Shown: piece after piece, positions 8,936-20,194 of the stretch
Layout of the letters: each line of letters begins with the position of its first letter
How positions within the stretch are numbered: the stretch's first letter is position 1
Source of the DNA: Tateyamaria omphalii
GTDB lineage: Bacteria > Pseudomonadota > Alphaproteobacteria > Rhodobacterales > Rhodobacteraceae
Assembly: GCF_014651375.1 (NCBI RefSeq)
Contig: NZ_BMWT01000004.1
Span: 62,001 to 126,000 of the forward strand
Direction of reading: 5' to 3'
DNA length: 64,000 nt
Made by a program: the position numbers and the translations under genes
Notes under the pieces: generated by a model
What the model saw: the letters and a program-made list of their open reading frames with translations, nothing else
Told to the model about the DNA's origin: nothing
Database searches by the model: none

Positions 8936-9461
8936 TCCCAGCCTGACTGTCCCGGCGTGATCCATCTCGTTGCAAGACGATGGACACGCCGCTTGCGCCC
9001 GCAAGGCGATCTATTTCTGCATAGCCCAGCGATGCCGCCAGCCTGAGCGATGCCGCGTTCGCCTCGCCAATCATGCAGGCTGTTGGGCCGGCCTGATGCG
9101 CATTGTACCACGTGTGCGCCGCCTCAGCCGCTTCCCTGGCATATCCTTTGCCATGGCATGACGACCTCAAGGTCCACGAGCACTCGATCTCGGTATCCGC
9201 ATGTGGCCCCAGATCTCTTTTGTATTTCGCAAATCCAACCTTGCCGACAAACGATCCTGTTGCCTTGTCCGCAATGATGAATTGGCCAAAGCCTTCCAAA
9301 GCCCAGTGTCCTACATCACGCAACAGGCGCGCCCACGCGTCCGTTCGGGTCAGGGTGCCGCCGATATGTTCCGTGACACGCGGCTCGCCGAACATGTCGG
9401 CCAACGGTTCGAAGTCGTCTGCGATGGGCTTTCTGAGTATCAGGCGATCTGTCTCAATCAT
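8919..9461 (-). CDS. GNAT-family N-acetyltransferase (RimJ/RimL-like)
   Basis: A 180-residue protein that opens with the classic IETDRLILRKP motif of RimJ-like GNAT proteins, so the ATG at 9461 is preferred to an in-frame start 17 codons upstream. Motif A (SSCHGKGYAREAAEAAH) lies at about residues 103-119 and binds acetyl-CoA; the NAASLRLAASLGY stretch near 137 is the usual motif B. Proteins of this type acetylate N-terminal or side-chain amines of proteins or small molecules; the target is unknown. It is convergent with the aminotransferase gene and the last codons of the two genes overlap by 17 bp. Confidence 0.8.
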   Translation of the reverse strand: MIETDRLILRKPIADDFEPLADMFGEPRVTEHIGGTLTRTDAWARLLRDVGHWALEGFGQFIIADKATGSFVGKVGFAKYKRDLGPHADTEIECSWTLRSSCHGKGYAREAAEAAHTWYNAHQAGPTACMIGEANAASLRLAASLGYAEIDRLAGASGVSIVLQRDGSRRDSQAGIKPQP

Positions 9462-9520
9462 CTTCTGCAGTCCGATATTCCGGGTCTCAGTGTCATTTGC
9501 GCGCCGAAGCAATTGTTTGG

Positions 9521-10231
9521 CTAGTTCAGGAAAACACGCTCAAGCTTGTCGGACGCGATAATGCTGGCAGGGGTCACGATAAAGGCGTCGCTGATCATCT
9601 CCCAACACTGTTCGGTCGACGTTGTTGCAACGCAATAGGGGTTCTCGGCCCAATCCTTCAAAAGCAGCTGTCCCAATGCGCTCTCTGGCGAGGCCAATGC
9701 GTTTATCGGGCGCGGCTGCCCCAGCACCACGCCTGCATTAAGAGATGCCTCAAACACAAGCTCGGCGTTGTAGTAGCGACCGTTGCCAAATCGAAACAGC
9801 GTGTCATATGGCGCGCCATAGGCCACGAACAGGGTATAGCTTGCGATAGGCCCTTGAATATGCTGACCGTCCAGCAGCTCAGGCGTGACATCCTTGACGC
9901 GATAAACCGCATAGTCTGTCTCGCCCACATCCGCGATAAACGCGTCCAGCATGGTCTCGGTCACGCCGCTGGTTTCATCCACATAGACGACGCGGGGGCC
10001 GCCAGTTGACGGTCGTACGATTCCTATACTCGCCCAGTCGGCATCCTCGGCGCTGCGGATCACCTCGTCGATGCTGTTCAACCCATTGCGAAAGATCAGA
10101 TCACCGGGCTGCCAATCCCATGCCGCCTCTGTCATGATGGCATGCCAATCCACTGCAGTTTCGCCGCTCAGTGAAGCGCCCGACGATAACAGAACAGCCA
10201 AACCACCCAACAGACGACCTACAGCACGCAT
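9521..10231 (-). CDS. YiiX/permuted-papain-like protein lacking catalytic Cys and His
   Basis: A 236-residue protein with an N-terminal signal peptide (hydrophobic residues 5-20). It shows the YiiX pattern: WQPGDLIFR (40-48), a His-motif region and a Cys-motif region. In active members the His sits in YSHxG and the Cys in YCSELV. Here the matching segments read DWASIG with Ser68 and RYYNAELV with Asn155, so both catalytic residues appear to be replaced. The protein may be a pseudoenzyme, binding a peptide or lipid rather than cutting it. The ATG at 10231 has a GGGAG ribosome site at good spacing; a GTG at 10252 is the other possible start. The gene stands between a GNAT gene and a tiny lipoprotein gene, same strand. 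Confidence 0.6.
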   Translation of the reverse strand: MRAVGRLLGGLAVLLSSGASLSGETAVDWHAIMTEAAWDWQPGDLIFRNGLNSIDEVIRSAEDADWASIGIVRPSTGGPRVVYVDETSGVTETMLDAFIADVGETDYAVYRVKDVTPELLDGQHIQGPIASYTLFVAYGAPYDTLFRFGNGRYYNAELVFEASLNAGVVLGQPRPINALASPESALGQLLLKDWAENPYCVATTSTEQCWEMISDAFIVTPASIIASDKLERVFLN

Positions 10232-10392
10232 ATCCGGTCTCCCAAGCTTCACGGATATAGCTTCGGTCGAAGGTCCGGGAATGACAATGGGCGGGCTGAA
10301 CCTACGGCGGAAGTTTGACCATATGGCCTAGCGCATCAGGCTTGTTGGGGGTGGGGCAAACCAAACTGAGCCTAGCGCAAGATGTCCCCGCC

Positions 10393-10512
10393 TTAGCGTA
10401 CAACCGGGATATAAAAGATGCTGTCAGGGTTGTTTCGACCATCACAACCTGAAAGCCCGACGACACCAACCACCAAAAGCAGAAATGCGGCCATCACTCG
10501 ACGTTTCCTCAT
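10393..10512 (-). CDS. 39-residue lipoprotein
   Basis: A short frame with all marks of a real gene. The ATG at 10512 has a GGAGG ribosome site 8 bp upstream. It is followed by a basic start (MRKRRV), a hydrophobic run, and a clear lipobox LSGC with Cys23. The mature peptide is only 17 residues (CDGRNNPDSIFYIPVVR). It should be processed by signal peptidase II and anchored in a membrane. No family is recognised and the mature part is too short to predict a role. It sits upstream of the YiiX-like gene on the same strand with 161 bp between. Confidence 0.65.
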   Translation of the reverse strand: MRKRRVMAAFLLLVVGVVGLSGCDGRNNPDSIFYIPVVR

Positions 10513-10695
10513 ACGCTATGCCTCCGTCACAATCCGAGTTCAATCAATCATCTCGATATGTGCACCTGACCTTGAACGTTCAATGTGCTGGGTGGAACGC
10601 GTTGACGCGGCCAATGACGCTGGCTGCGCCACATAACGCACCGCATAAATTTCAGGCAGAAAGGGCTGCGTTAACCCGTGTTCGTCGTACCCACC

Positions 10696-10807
10696 TGCAA
10701 AATGCGCAGTTTCAGCCTCAAAATACGCAGGTCCCTTAAAAGGTTTGCAAATCAGCCAAAATCCGATGCTGCAAAATACGCAGTTTCGGATTGAAAATGT
10801 GCAGAAT
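10696..10807. repeat. four-copy array of AAAATRCGCAG motifs
   Basis: Four related motifs in one orientation: 10696-10713, 10718-10730, 10770-10787 and 10791-10807. The consensus is TGCAAAATRCGCAGTTTC; the core AAA-N-TGCGCA-N-TTT is close to palindromic. Start-to-start spacings are 22, 52 and 21 bp, so members of each pair are two helical turns apart. The array lies between the amtB terminator and the 39-residue lipoprotein gene, about 185-295 bp upstream of that gene. It could be a cluster of operator sites or iterons. The rest of the gap (10513-10695, 10808-10877) shows nothing recognisable. Confidence 0.6.
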
Positions 10808-10877
10808 GTCGGCGCGCGGCTGCATGATGATCTGTCGCGTGGCGCGCGCTAGCCCACCGCACGCACTCTTCACAAAT

Positions 10878-10905
10878 GAAAAAGACCGGGCGCGGACGCC
10901 CGGTC
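10878..10905 (-). terminator. intrinsic terminator of amtB
   Basis: A nine-pair stem (GACCGGGCG with CGCCCGGTC, 10884-10905) with a four-base loop. On the minus strand it is followed by five T residues (10883-10879). It lies 31 bp past the amtB stop, as expected for a factor-independent terminator of the glnK-amtB transcript. Confidence 0.85.
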
Positions 10906-10935
10906 AGTCGGTTCTCTAACTGAGAGGAAGGAGCC

Positions 10936-12246
10936 TCAGCCTTTCGAGAAATCCGGATAGGCTTCCATGCCCAATTCCGACATGTCGAGACCGGTGATCT
11001 CTTCTTCTTCGCCGACACGGATGCCCATGACCGCCTTGAGGATGAACCACAGGACCAGCGAAGCGACGAAGGTGAACACACCGTACGAGATGATGCCCAG
11101 CAGCTGTGTGCCCAGGTTCGCGTCGCTGTTGTAGAAGACAACAGCGATGGTGCCCCAGATACCGGCAAACAGGTGAACAGGGATCGCACCAACCACGTCG
11201 TCGATCTTAAGCTTGTCCAACAGCGGCACGGTGAAGACCACGATCACGCCACCGATGGCACCGATCCACAGCGCACCGAACAGAGTGGGCGCAAGCGGTT
11301 CAGCCGTGATGGACACAAGGCCCGCCAGAGCACCGTTCAGCACCATTGTGAGGTCAGGCTTCTTGTACAGAACCTGCGTCAGGATCAGGGCTGTGACAGC
11401 ACCAGCAGCAGCGGCCATGTTGGTGTTGGCAAAGATGCGCGACACGTCAGATACGTCACCCACGGTGCCCATCGCCAGTTGCGAACCTCCGTTGAAGCCG
11501 AACCAACCCAGCCACAGAATGAACGTACCCAGCGTAGCAAGGGCGAGGTTCGAACCAGGCATCGGGTTCACGCGGCCGTCTTTGTACTTGCCCAGGCGCG
11601 GACCCAGAACGATGGCACCCGCCAAAGCAGCCCAGCCACCGACAGAGTGTACAACTGTCGAGCCTGCAAAGTCTTGGAAACCAGCAGCATCAAGCCAGCC
11701 GCCGCCCCACTTCCAGGAGCCCGAGATCGGGTACATAAGTCCTGTCAAAACAACGACAAAGATCAGGAAGGGCCACAGCTTGATCCGCTCGGCCAGTGCG
11801 CCCGAAACAATCGATGCGGTAGCTGCGACAAACACCAGCTGGAAGAAGAAGTCAGAGCCGATCGAGGCATAGTCTAGCGCGGCATCGGCGGCTGCAACGC
11901 CAACCGGGTCCAGTACGGTCTGGCCGCCGATGGCGAAGTAACCGTTGAAATCGCCCGGGTACATCGTGTTGAAACCGACAAGCCAGTACATGATCGCCGC
12001 GATGGAATAGAGCGCGATGTTCTTGGTCATCTGCATGGTGACGTTCTTGGAACGCACCAGGCCACCTTCCAGCATGGCAAACCCGGCGGCCATGAAGAAG
12101 ACCAGGAAACCTGCCATGCAGAACAGCAGGGTGGTCATGATGTACGGGCCGATTTCGTCAAAGCCTGGCGCGGCATCCTGCGCCAGCGCGAGCGTGGGCA
12201 GAGCGGTCAGCGCTGCACCAGCAATCAGAGATTTCGTAAGTTTCAT
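10936..12246 (-). CDS. amtB: ammonium transporter
   Basis: A 436-residue Amt/Rh channel with an N-terminal signal peptide cleaved near ALAQDA (residue 23) and eleven expected membrane helices. Family marks include MAAGFAMLEGGLVRSKN (about 53-69), the DFAGSTVVHSVGG segment (about 192-204) that holds the first pore His region, and VHLFAGIWGTIAV (about 367-379). It conducts ammonium or ammonia across the inner membrane. Its gene follows glnK after 27 bp on the same strand, the usual arrangement in which GlnK plugs the channel when nitrogen is plentiful. An intrinsic terminator follows. Confidence 0.97.
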   Translation of the reverse strand: MKLTKSLIAGAALTALPTLALAQDAAPGFDEIGPYIMTTLLFCMAGFLVFFMAAGFAMLEGGLVRSKNVTMQMTKNIALYSIAAIMYWLVGFNTMYPGDFNGYFAIGGQTVLDPVGVAAADAALDYASIGSDFFFQLVFVAATASIVSGALAERIKLWPFLIFVVVLTGLMYPISGSWKWGGGWLDAAGFQDFAGSTVVHSVGGWAALAGAIVLGPRLGKYKDGRVNPMPGSNLALATLGTFILWLGWFGFNGGSQLAMGTVGDVSDVSRIFANTNMAAAAGAVTALILTQVLYKKPDLTMVLNGALAGLVSITAEPLAPTLFGALWIGAIGGVIVVFTVPLLDKLKIDDVVGAIPVHLFAGIWGTIAVVFYNSDANLGTQLLGIISYGVFTFVASLVLWFILKAVMGIRVGEEEEITGLDMSELGMEAYPDFSKG

Positions 12247-12273
12247 TGTCCGTGTTCTTCCTATGGCTGGCGC

Positions 12274-15020
<2,747 letters not shown>

Positions 15021-15057
15021 GGCAGGCAATGATCCGGGCAACTCGCTGATGTAAGAA

Positions 15058-15080
15058 AGGCTCCGCAACATGCGGAGCCT
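15058..15080. terminator. hairpin between the PBP gene and mlaC
   Basis: A perfect ten-pair stem (AGGCTCCGCA with TGCGGAGCCT) with a three-base loop, between two convergent genes. Read on the minus strand it is followed by TTTCTT, so it best terminates mlaC; on the plus strand the T tract is missing. A bidirectional role is likely. Confidence 0.7.
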
Positions 15081-15108
15081 GCGCTTGATCGTCCCGTGAT
15101 TGGCTGGC

Positions 15109-15705
15109 TCAGCCCAGTTTGCCCAGGTCTGAAATCATGGCATCGATATTGCCGCCATTGCGGTCAATCAGTGCGCCAATCTCGGTCCGCTCAGTCAACA
15201 GCAGGTTCACACCTTCGATGAACATGTTGAAGAACAGGTCACGTCCGGACCGGTCCGAGACATGGAAGGTCACCGCAAACGGCGACTCGCCCCGCAGAAA
15301 GGCCGTGGTTTCAACTTCGAACCAGTTCTTGACCTTGCGCACGCCTTTGACTTCGAGGCGACCCCCGATGAACTCACGGAAACGGCGGCCATACTTGCGT
15401 GAGATATAGCCCTGGAAGGCTTTGGAAAACGCCCGTTTCTGGCCATTGGAGGCGCTGCGCCCATCGACCCCCATCGCGTAGGCCGCGATGTAGGAAGTGT
15501 CGCTATACTTGGCGAAAATCCGTTCAAAATCACGGAACATCGCGCTCTCGCCCTTGCCGGACGCGATGACACCGTTGATGTCGCCGACAAGCGAATTGAT
15601 CAGTCGCTCTGCACTTGCTTCGGTCAAGGCAAAAGCGGGCAGGGCTGGAAGAACTGTGGCAGCACTGGTTGCTGCGGCGATAAAATGGCGTCGGTACATC
15701 ATCAT
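15109..15705 (-). CDS. mlaC: MlaC-type phospholipid-binding periplasmic protein
   Basis: A 198-residue protein of the MlaC/Ttg2D family. It has a Tat-like signal (YRRHFIAAATSAA with cleavage near AFA), then FERIFAKYSDTSYIAAYAMG (about 62-81) and FSKAFQGYISRKYG (about 94-107), both typical of the family. MlaC shuttles phospholipids between the outer-membrane MlaA complex and the inner-membrane MlaFEDB transporter. The start is the first of three consecutive ATG codons, 2 bp after the mlaA stop, with a GAGGG ribosome site inside the mlaA end, so the two are coupled. The MlaFED transporter genes are not in this window. Confidence 0.88.
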   Translation of the reverse strand: MMMYRRHFIAAATSAATVLPALPAFALTEASAERLINSLVGDINGVIASGKGESAMFRDFERIFAKYSDTSYIAAYAMGVDGRSASNGQKRAFSKAFQGYISRKYGRRFREFIGGRLEVKGVRKVKNWFEVETTAFLRGESPFAVTFHVSDRSGRDLFFNMFIEGVNLLLTERTEIGALIDRNGGNIDAMISDLGKLG

Positions 15706-15706
15706 G

Positions 15707-16468
15707 TTAAAAACCCTCTGTATCCAAGGCAAACGGGTCAATTTCGGCAGCGCTTCCCGTGTCACCCAATTCAAAGCGGCGGTTTTGCAACCAGATCAGG
15801 CGCGCTTGCGCATAGCTGTCCGCACTTTCATATAGAATCGAATCGACCGTGTCGGAAAACCGTCCGCGCCGCGATAGGCCGGAAGCCGCCGCTGCAACGG
15901 TCCCGTAATATTGTTCCGGGCTGTCGACCATATAGCTCAGCGGGTTCGTGAACAGGTCAACAACCTTGCCGGTTGTGTTGCGCGCGGTCGACGGGCCAAG
16001 AAGGGGGAGTTCGACATACGCGCCTTCCCCCACGCCCCATACGTACAACGTTTCACCGAAATCAGTATCGTGCTGTGGAATCTGGAAGTCGCTTGCGACG
16101 TCGAACAGGCCAAAGATGCCCAGAACCGAGTTGGTCAGGAACCGAACGGTCGAAATGCCGGCCCCCCGCGCGTCGCCCTGAAGCAGGCTGTTCACCACCA
16201 CCGAAGGTTCGCCAAGGTTCTTGGCAAAGTGGCTGATGCTGTCCTCGATCTCGTCTGGCAGCACGGTCGAATAGCCAACGGCCGCGGGTCGCACCACTGC
16301 ACGGTCCAGACCACGATTGAATGCGTGGATTCGGCGGTTTTGCGCCTCGTACGGATCAAACACGCCATCCGGTTGCGCCTGCCGCTGGTCCGACGTAGCA
16401 CAAGCCGCCAGCGATCCGACAGCGAGTAGAAGAATGGCAGCGCGCCGGGCGCGATAAAAAAGAGACAA
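15707..16468 (-). CDS. mlaA: MlaA-type outer-membrane lipoprotein
   Basis: A 253-residue MlaA/VacJ protein with a lipobox LAAC (Cys23). The family signature runs from FDPYEAQNRRIHAFN (about 38-52) through LQGDARGAG and GIFGLFDVAS to DFGETLYVWG and YVELPLLGPSTAR (about 145-157). MlaA removes misplaced phospholipids from the outer leaflet of the outer membrane and passes them to MlaC. The start chosen is a TTG at 16468, because a GGAG ribosome site lies 7 bp upstream and the signal peptide then has normal length. An in-frame ATG at 16528 is the alternative and would add 20 residues. Confidence 0.9.
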   Translation of the reverse strand: MSLFYRARRAAILLLAVGSLAACATSDQRQAQPDGVFDPYEAQNRRIHAFNRGLDRAVVRPAAVGYSTVLPDEIEDSISHFAKNLGEPSVVVNSLLQGDARGAGISTVRFLTNSVLGIFGLFDVASDFQIPQHDTDFGETLYVWGVGEGAYVELPLLGPSTARNTTGKVVDLFTNPLSYMVDSPEQYYGTVAAAASGLSRRGRFSDTVDSILYESADSYAQARLIWLQNRRFELGDTGSAAEIDPFALDTEGF

Positions 16469-16624
16469 AGCAAAATCTCCGTTGGATATTCTGTACACGT
16501 AATTAATGCGGTTATTCCAAATGCCCATAGCGTCAGTTGGGTAACCTTGTACATGTGTCACTTGCGCGACAGGCAAAATACGGCATCGTGGCGTGAATAC
16601 AAAGGCGGTCGGTAAACAAGCGAA

Positions 16625-18370
16625 ATGGTGCCTATGCAAAGTGAATTGACGAAACGAGGGCAAGCGGAACTGCGTACCGCGCGCCGTAAAAGCAGGGGTT
16701 TGTACTGGGCAGTCGGGCTGTTCAGCCTGTTTGCGAACCTGCTGATGCTGACCGGCCCCATGTACATGCTGCAGGTCTATGACCGCGTTCTGGGCAGCAA
16801 AAGCGAAGAAACACTGATCGCTTTGTCACTTCTGGTGGTCTTTCTTTACGGCGTCATGGGCATTCTCGACTTCACGCGGGGCCGAATCATGGCCCGGGTC
16901 GGGGCGCGTTTCCAGGATGATATGGACCGCAGGGTGTTTGATGCCGTGGTGCGCAAGTCTGCCGTTGCGCCTGATCTGCGCACGCAAACCGGCCTTGCGG
17001 ATCTCGAAGGCGTGCAACGATTCATCACATCACCAGTGCTGATGGCGTTCTTTGACTTGCCGTGGACGCCGATCTTCATCGCCGCGATTTTCATCTTTCA
17101 CCCGATGCTGGGTTTTCTTGCCCTTGCGGGCGGTGCGGTTCTGATCCTGATTGCACTGGCCAACCAATTGTTGTCGCGGTTGCCACAAGCGCGCGCGGCG
17201 CAGGCGGGTCAGGTGGCATCCTCTATGTCAGACCAGCTGCGGATCGAGGCTGAGATGGTGCAAGCCATGGGCATGCGGGGTGCTGCGCATGACCGCTGGC
17301 AAAAGGCACGCGGAACAGCTTTGGAAGAGCAAATAAAGGCAACCGATGTTGGAGGCGGGTTCACATCGCTGACCAAGACGCTGCGCCTGTTCTTGCAAAG
17401 CGCCATGCTTGGCGTCGGTGCGTATCTGGTCCTGCAAAATGAAATGACGCCGGGCGCGATGATCGCCGGGTCCATCCTCTTGGGTCGCGCACTTGCGCCG
17501 ATCGAACTGATGCTGACGCAGTGGCCGGTTGTCCAGCGCGCGATCAAGGGCTGGGGTGCCCTGTCTGAGTTGTTGGGGACCGTAGGCCCTGAACCAACGC
17601 GGACCGAACTGCCAAAACCCAAGGCGCGGCTTGTCGCCAAAGGCCTGACGGTGGTCCCGCCGGGCGAAAAATCGGCAGCCCTGCGGAGCCTTAACTTCGA
17701 TCTGCCGCCCGGTCATGCCATGGGCGTGATTGGTCCTTCCGGGGCAGGGAAGTCAACGCTGGCCCGCTGCCTTACCGGCGTATGGCGCCCGGCGGGCGGG
17801 TCTATCCGTCTGGATGCCGCGGCCCTTGATCAATATGCACCGGATGTTCTGGGTATGCATGTCGGTTACCTGCCGCAGCGGGTTCAGTTGTTTGACGGCA
17901 CTATTGCTGAAAACATTGCGCGCCTTTCTACCGCACCCGATGATGGCAAAGTGGTTGCTGCCGCTCAGAAAGCAGACGCACACAAGATGATCCTCGAATT
18001 ACCAGATGGTTACGACACACGCATCGACGCAGGCCAACAGCGGCTGTCGGGCGGGCAGATTCAGCGCATCGGCCTTGCGCGGGCATTGTACGACGATCCG
18101 GTGATCCTTGTCCTGGATGAACCCAATTCGAACCTCGACAACGAGGGGACGATGGCACTGAACCAGGCCATCCGTGCGTCCAAAGCTGATGGGCGTTCCG
18201 TGATTATCATGGCACACAGACCCGCCGCTATCCAGGAATGTGACTTGCTGCTGGTCATCGACGGTGGTGTGGGCACAGCCTTTGGTCCCAAGGACGAAGT
18301 GTTGAAATCCATGGTCAAGAACCACGAACAGATCCAGCGTGCACCCGCAGGCGCAGGAGGGGTATCATGA
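16625..18370 (+). CDS. type I secretion ABC transporter (PrtD family)
   Basis: A 581-residue half-transporter. The six-helix membrane domain (about residues 25-310) opens with RGLYWAVGLFSLFANLLML and MYMLQVYDRVL, typical of the PrtD/HasD/AprD proteins that lack a C39 peptidase domain. The nucleotide-binding domain has Walker A GPSGAGKST (from about residue 370), the signature LSGGQ (from 474) and Walker B ILVLDEP. It energises one-step export of proteins with C-terminal signals. The HlyD partner gene overlaps by 4 bp (ATGA). No TolC gene and no RTX substrate are nearby, so the cargo is encoded elsewhere. The ATG at 16634 is a possible alternative start. Confidence 0.9.
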   Translation: MVPMQSELTKRGQAELRTARRKSRGLYWAVGLFSLFANLLMLTGPMYMLQVYDRVLGSKSEETLIALSLLVVFLYGVMGILDFTRGRIMARVGARFQDDMDRRVFDAVVRKSAVAPDLRTQTGLADLEGVQRFITSPVLMAFFDLPWTPIFIAAIFIFHPMLGFLALAGGAVLILIALANQLLSRLPQARAAQAGQVASSMSDQLRIEAEMVQAMGMRGAAHDRWQKARGTALEEQIKATDVGGGFTSLTKTLRLFLQSAMLGVGAYLVLQNEMTPGAMIAGSILLGRALAPIELMLTQWPVVQRAIKGWGALSELLGTVGPEPTRTELPKPKARLVAKGLTVVPPGEKSAALRSLNFDLPPGHAMGVIGPSGAGKSTLARCLTGVWRPAGGSIRLDAAALDQYAPDVLGMHVGYLPQRVQLFDGTIAENIARLSTAPDDGKVVAAAQKADAHKMILELPDGYDTRIDAGQQRLSGGQIQRIGLARALYDDPVILVLDEPNSNLDNEGTMALNQAIRASKADGRSVIIMAHRPAAIQECDLLLVIDGGVGTAFGPKDEVLKSMVKNHEQIQRAPAGAGGVS

Positions 18371-19668
18371 GCGACAAACGCTGGTCAGCAACCAAGCCAC
18401 TTATCATTGGCTTTTTTGGCCTCTTTGGTCTGTTGGGTGGTCTTGTTGCGTGGGCAACACTGACCGAAATCGCCGGGGCTGTCATCGCGTCTGGTCGGAT
18501 TGAAGTCGATCAGAACCGGCAAGTCATACAGCATTCGACGGGCGGCATTGTGTCCAAGATCGAAGTGAAAGAGGGCGACAGCGTCGAAGCGGGCGACCTG
18601 CTGGTCCAACTCGACGTCAAACAGATGCGCTCCAGCCAGGCCATCGTCGAAGGGCAGCTCTATGAATTCATGGCCCGTCGCGGACGGCTCGAGGCCGAGC
18701 GGGACGACAAGGACGAGATCACCTTTGATCCCAAGTTGCTCGAGGTCGCAGCCACTTGGCCCGATGTTCAGGAACTGGTGACCGGGCAGGAGAACCTTTT
18801 CTACGCGCGGCGTGAGTCCATCGAAAGCCAGGCAGAACAGCTCGCGGAACGCGCTGCTCAGACCCGCAATCAAATCAAAGGGATCGAGGCACAGGAGTTG
18901 TCGCTTGCCCGTCAGCTTGAATTGATTGAGCAGGAGTTGGAGGCACAACAAAGCCTGCTCGAACGCGGTTTGGCCCAAGCCTCAGGTGTTCTGGCGCTTC
19001 AGAGACAGCAAGCATCGCTGGACGGCCAGATCGGGGAACTTGCCGCATCCAAGGCACAGTCCGAACAGCGCATCACAGAGATTGAAATCGAAGTGCTGCG
19101 CCTGACCTCCGGGCGGCGCGAAGAGGCGATCAGCCGCCTGCGCGATCTGCGTACGCGTGAGCTGGAACTGATCGAACAGCGGCAGGCCCTGCTGACCGAT
19201 ATCGAACGGATGGAAATCCGCGCGCCCGTGTCCGGCATTGTCTACAACATGCGGGTGCAAACGCCGCGATCGGTCGTGCGCGCCGCTGATCCGGTCCTAT
19301 TCCTGATTCCGCAGGATCGTCCCCTTGTCATCGCGGCACGGGTGGATCCCCTGCACATCGACCAGATTGTGACGGGGCAGGCCGTGAACCTGCGGTTCTC
19401 GGCACTTGACCAGCGCACAACACCTGAACTGGTGGGTGAGGTGGCCTTGGTATCTGCAGATGCGTTCGAGGACGAAAATGTCGGCGCCAGCTATTACCGC
19501 GCTGAAATCGTGCTGAGCCCTGGAGAGATCGACAAGCTGAACGAAGGGCAGGTGCTGGTCCCCGGCATGCCGGTCGAGGCGTTCATTCGCACTGCCGACC
19601 GGTCGCCGCTGGCCTACCTAATCAAGCCGATGGCGGACTACTTCAACCGCGCGTTCCGCGAATCCTGA
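18367..19668 (+). CDS. type I secretion membrane-fusion protein (HlyD family)
   Basis: A 433-residue adaptor with one N-terminal membrane helix (about residues 16-34). A lipoyl-like half motif follows (ASGRIEVDQNRQVIQHSTGGIVSKI, about 45-69, quoted here only as a region), then a long Glu/Gln-rich coiled coil from about 150 to 290, and the second lipoyl half with APVSGIVYNMRVQTP near 290. The C-terminal beta barrel contains ALVSADAFEDENV and GQVLVPGMPVEAFI, standard for PrtE/HlyD adaptors. It joins the ABC transporter to an outer-membrane TolC channel. It is translationally coupled to the ABC gene. Confidence 0.9.
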   Translation: MSDKRWSATKPLIIGFFGLFGLLGGLVAWATLTEIAGAVIASGRIEVDQNRQVIQHSTGGIVSKIEVKEGDSVEAGDLLVQLDVKQMRSSQAIVEGQLYEFMARRGRLEAERDDKDEITFDPKLLEVAATWPDVQELVTGQENLFYARRESIESQAEQLAERAAQTRNQIKGIEAQELSLARQLELIEQELEAQQSLLERGLAQASGVLALQRQQASLDGQIGELAASKAQSEQRITEIEIEVLRLTSGRREEAISRLRDLRTRELELIEQRQALLTDIERMEIRAPVSGIVYNMRVQTPRSVVRAADPVLFLIPQDRPLVIAARVDPLHIDQIVTGQAVNLRFSALDQRTTPELVGEVALVSADAFEDENVGASYYRAEIVLSPGEIDKLNEGQVLVPGMPVEAFIRTADRSPLAYLIKPMADYFNRAFRES

Positions 19669-19735
19669 CATCGGGCCTTTTCACGGCGGTGCGGTCGGTC
19701 TAGCGTCCGCGCAAACCGATCAAAGGAGACGTCCC

Positions 19736-20194
19736 ATGTCCATCGAATCCCGCTTGTCCGAGCTTGGCGTGACCCTGCCCGACGCCCCTGCACCGGCCGC
19801 CAACTACGTGCCGTTCGTGCAAGTGGGTGACATCGTCTATGTCTCGGGCCAGATATCAAACGGACCGGACGGCTTGATCTTGGGCAAGCTCGGCGCCGAC
19901 ATGGAAGTCGAGGCCGGGGCGGCAGCCGCAAAAACCTGTGCCATCAGCCTGTTGGCACAAGTGAAGGCCGCTTGTGGTGGCGACATCGACCGGCTTGTGC
20001 GTGTGATCAAGTTGACCGGTTTCGTCAACTCGACCGCCGACTTCACAGACCAGCCCAAAGTCATCAACGGTGCGTCCGACTTCCTGGTAGAAGCGCTTGG
20101 GGATGCGGGCCGTCACAGCCGCTCTGCTGTTTCTGCGGCGGCTCTCCCGCTGGGTGTTGCGGTCGAGATTGAAGGCATCTTCCAAATCAAATGA
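19736..20194 (+). CDS. RidA family protein
   Basis: A 152-residue protein of the YjgF/YER057c/UK114 (RidA) fold. It belongs to the slightly longer subgroup with the N-terminal SRLSELGVTLPDAPAPAANY segment and VGDIVYVSGQI (about 31-41). The archetype hydrolyses reactive enamines and imines from PLP enzymes. The catalytic Arg of the archetype lies near the C terminus; here the matching region reads DAGRHSRSAVS, so an Arg is present, but activity in this subgroup is less certain. An AAAGGAG ribosome site precedes the ATG. The stop overlaps the start of the phosphodiesterase gene (ATGA). Confidence 0.88.
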   Translation: MSIESRLSELGVTLPDAPAPAANYVPFVQVGDIVYVSGQISNGPDGLILGKLGADMEVEAGAAAAKTCAISLLAQVKAACGGDIDRLVRVIKLTGFVNSTADFTDQPKVINGASDFLVEALGDAGRHSRSAVSAAALPLGVAVEIEGIFQIK

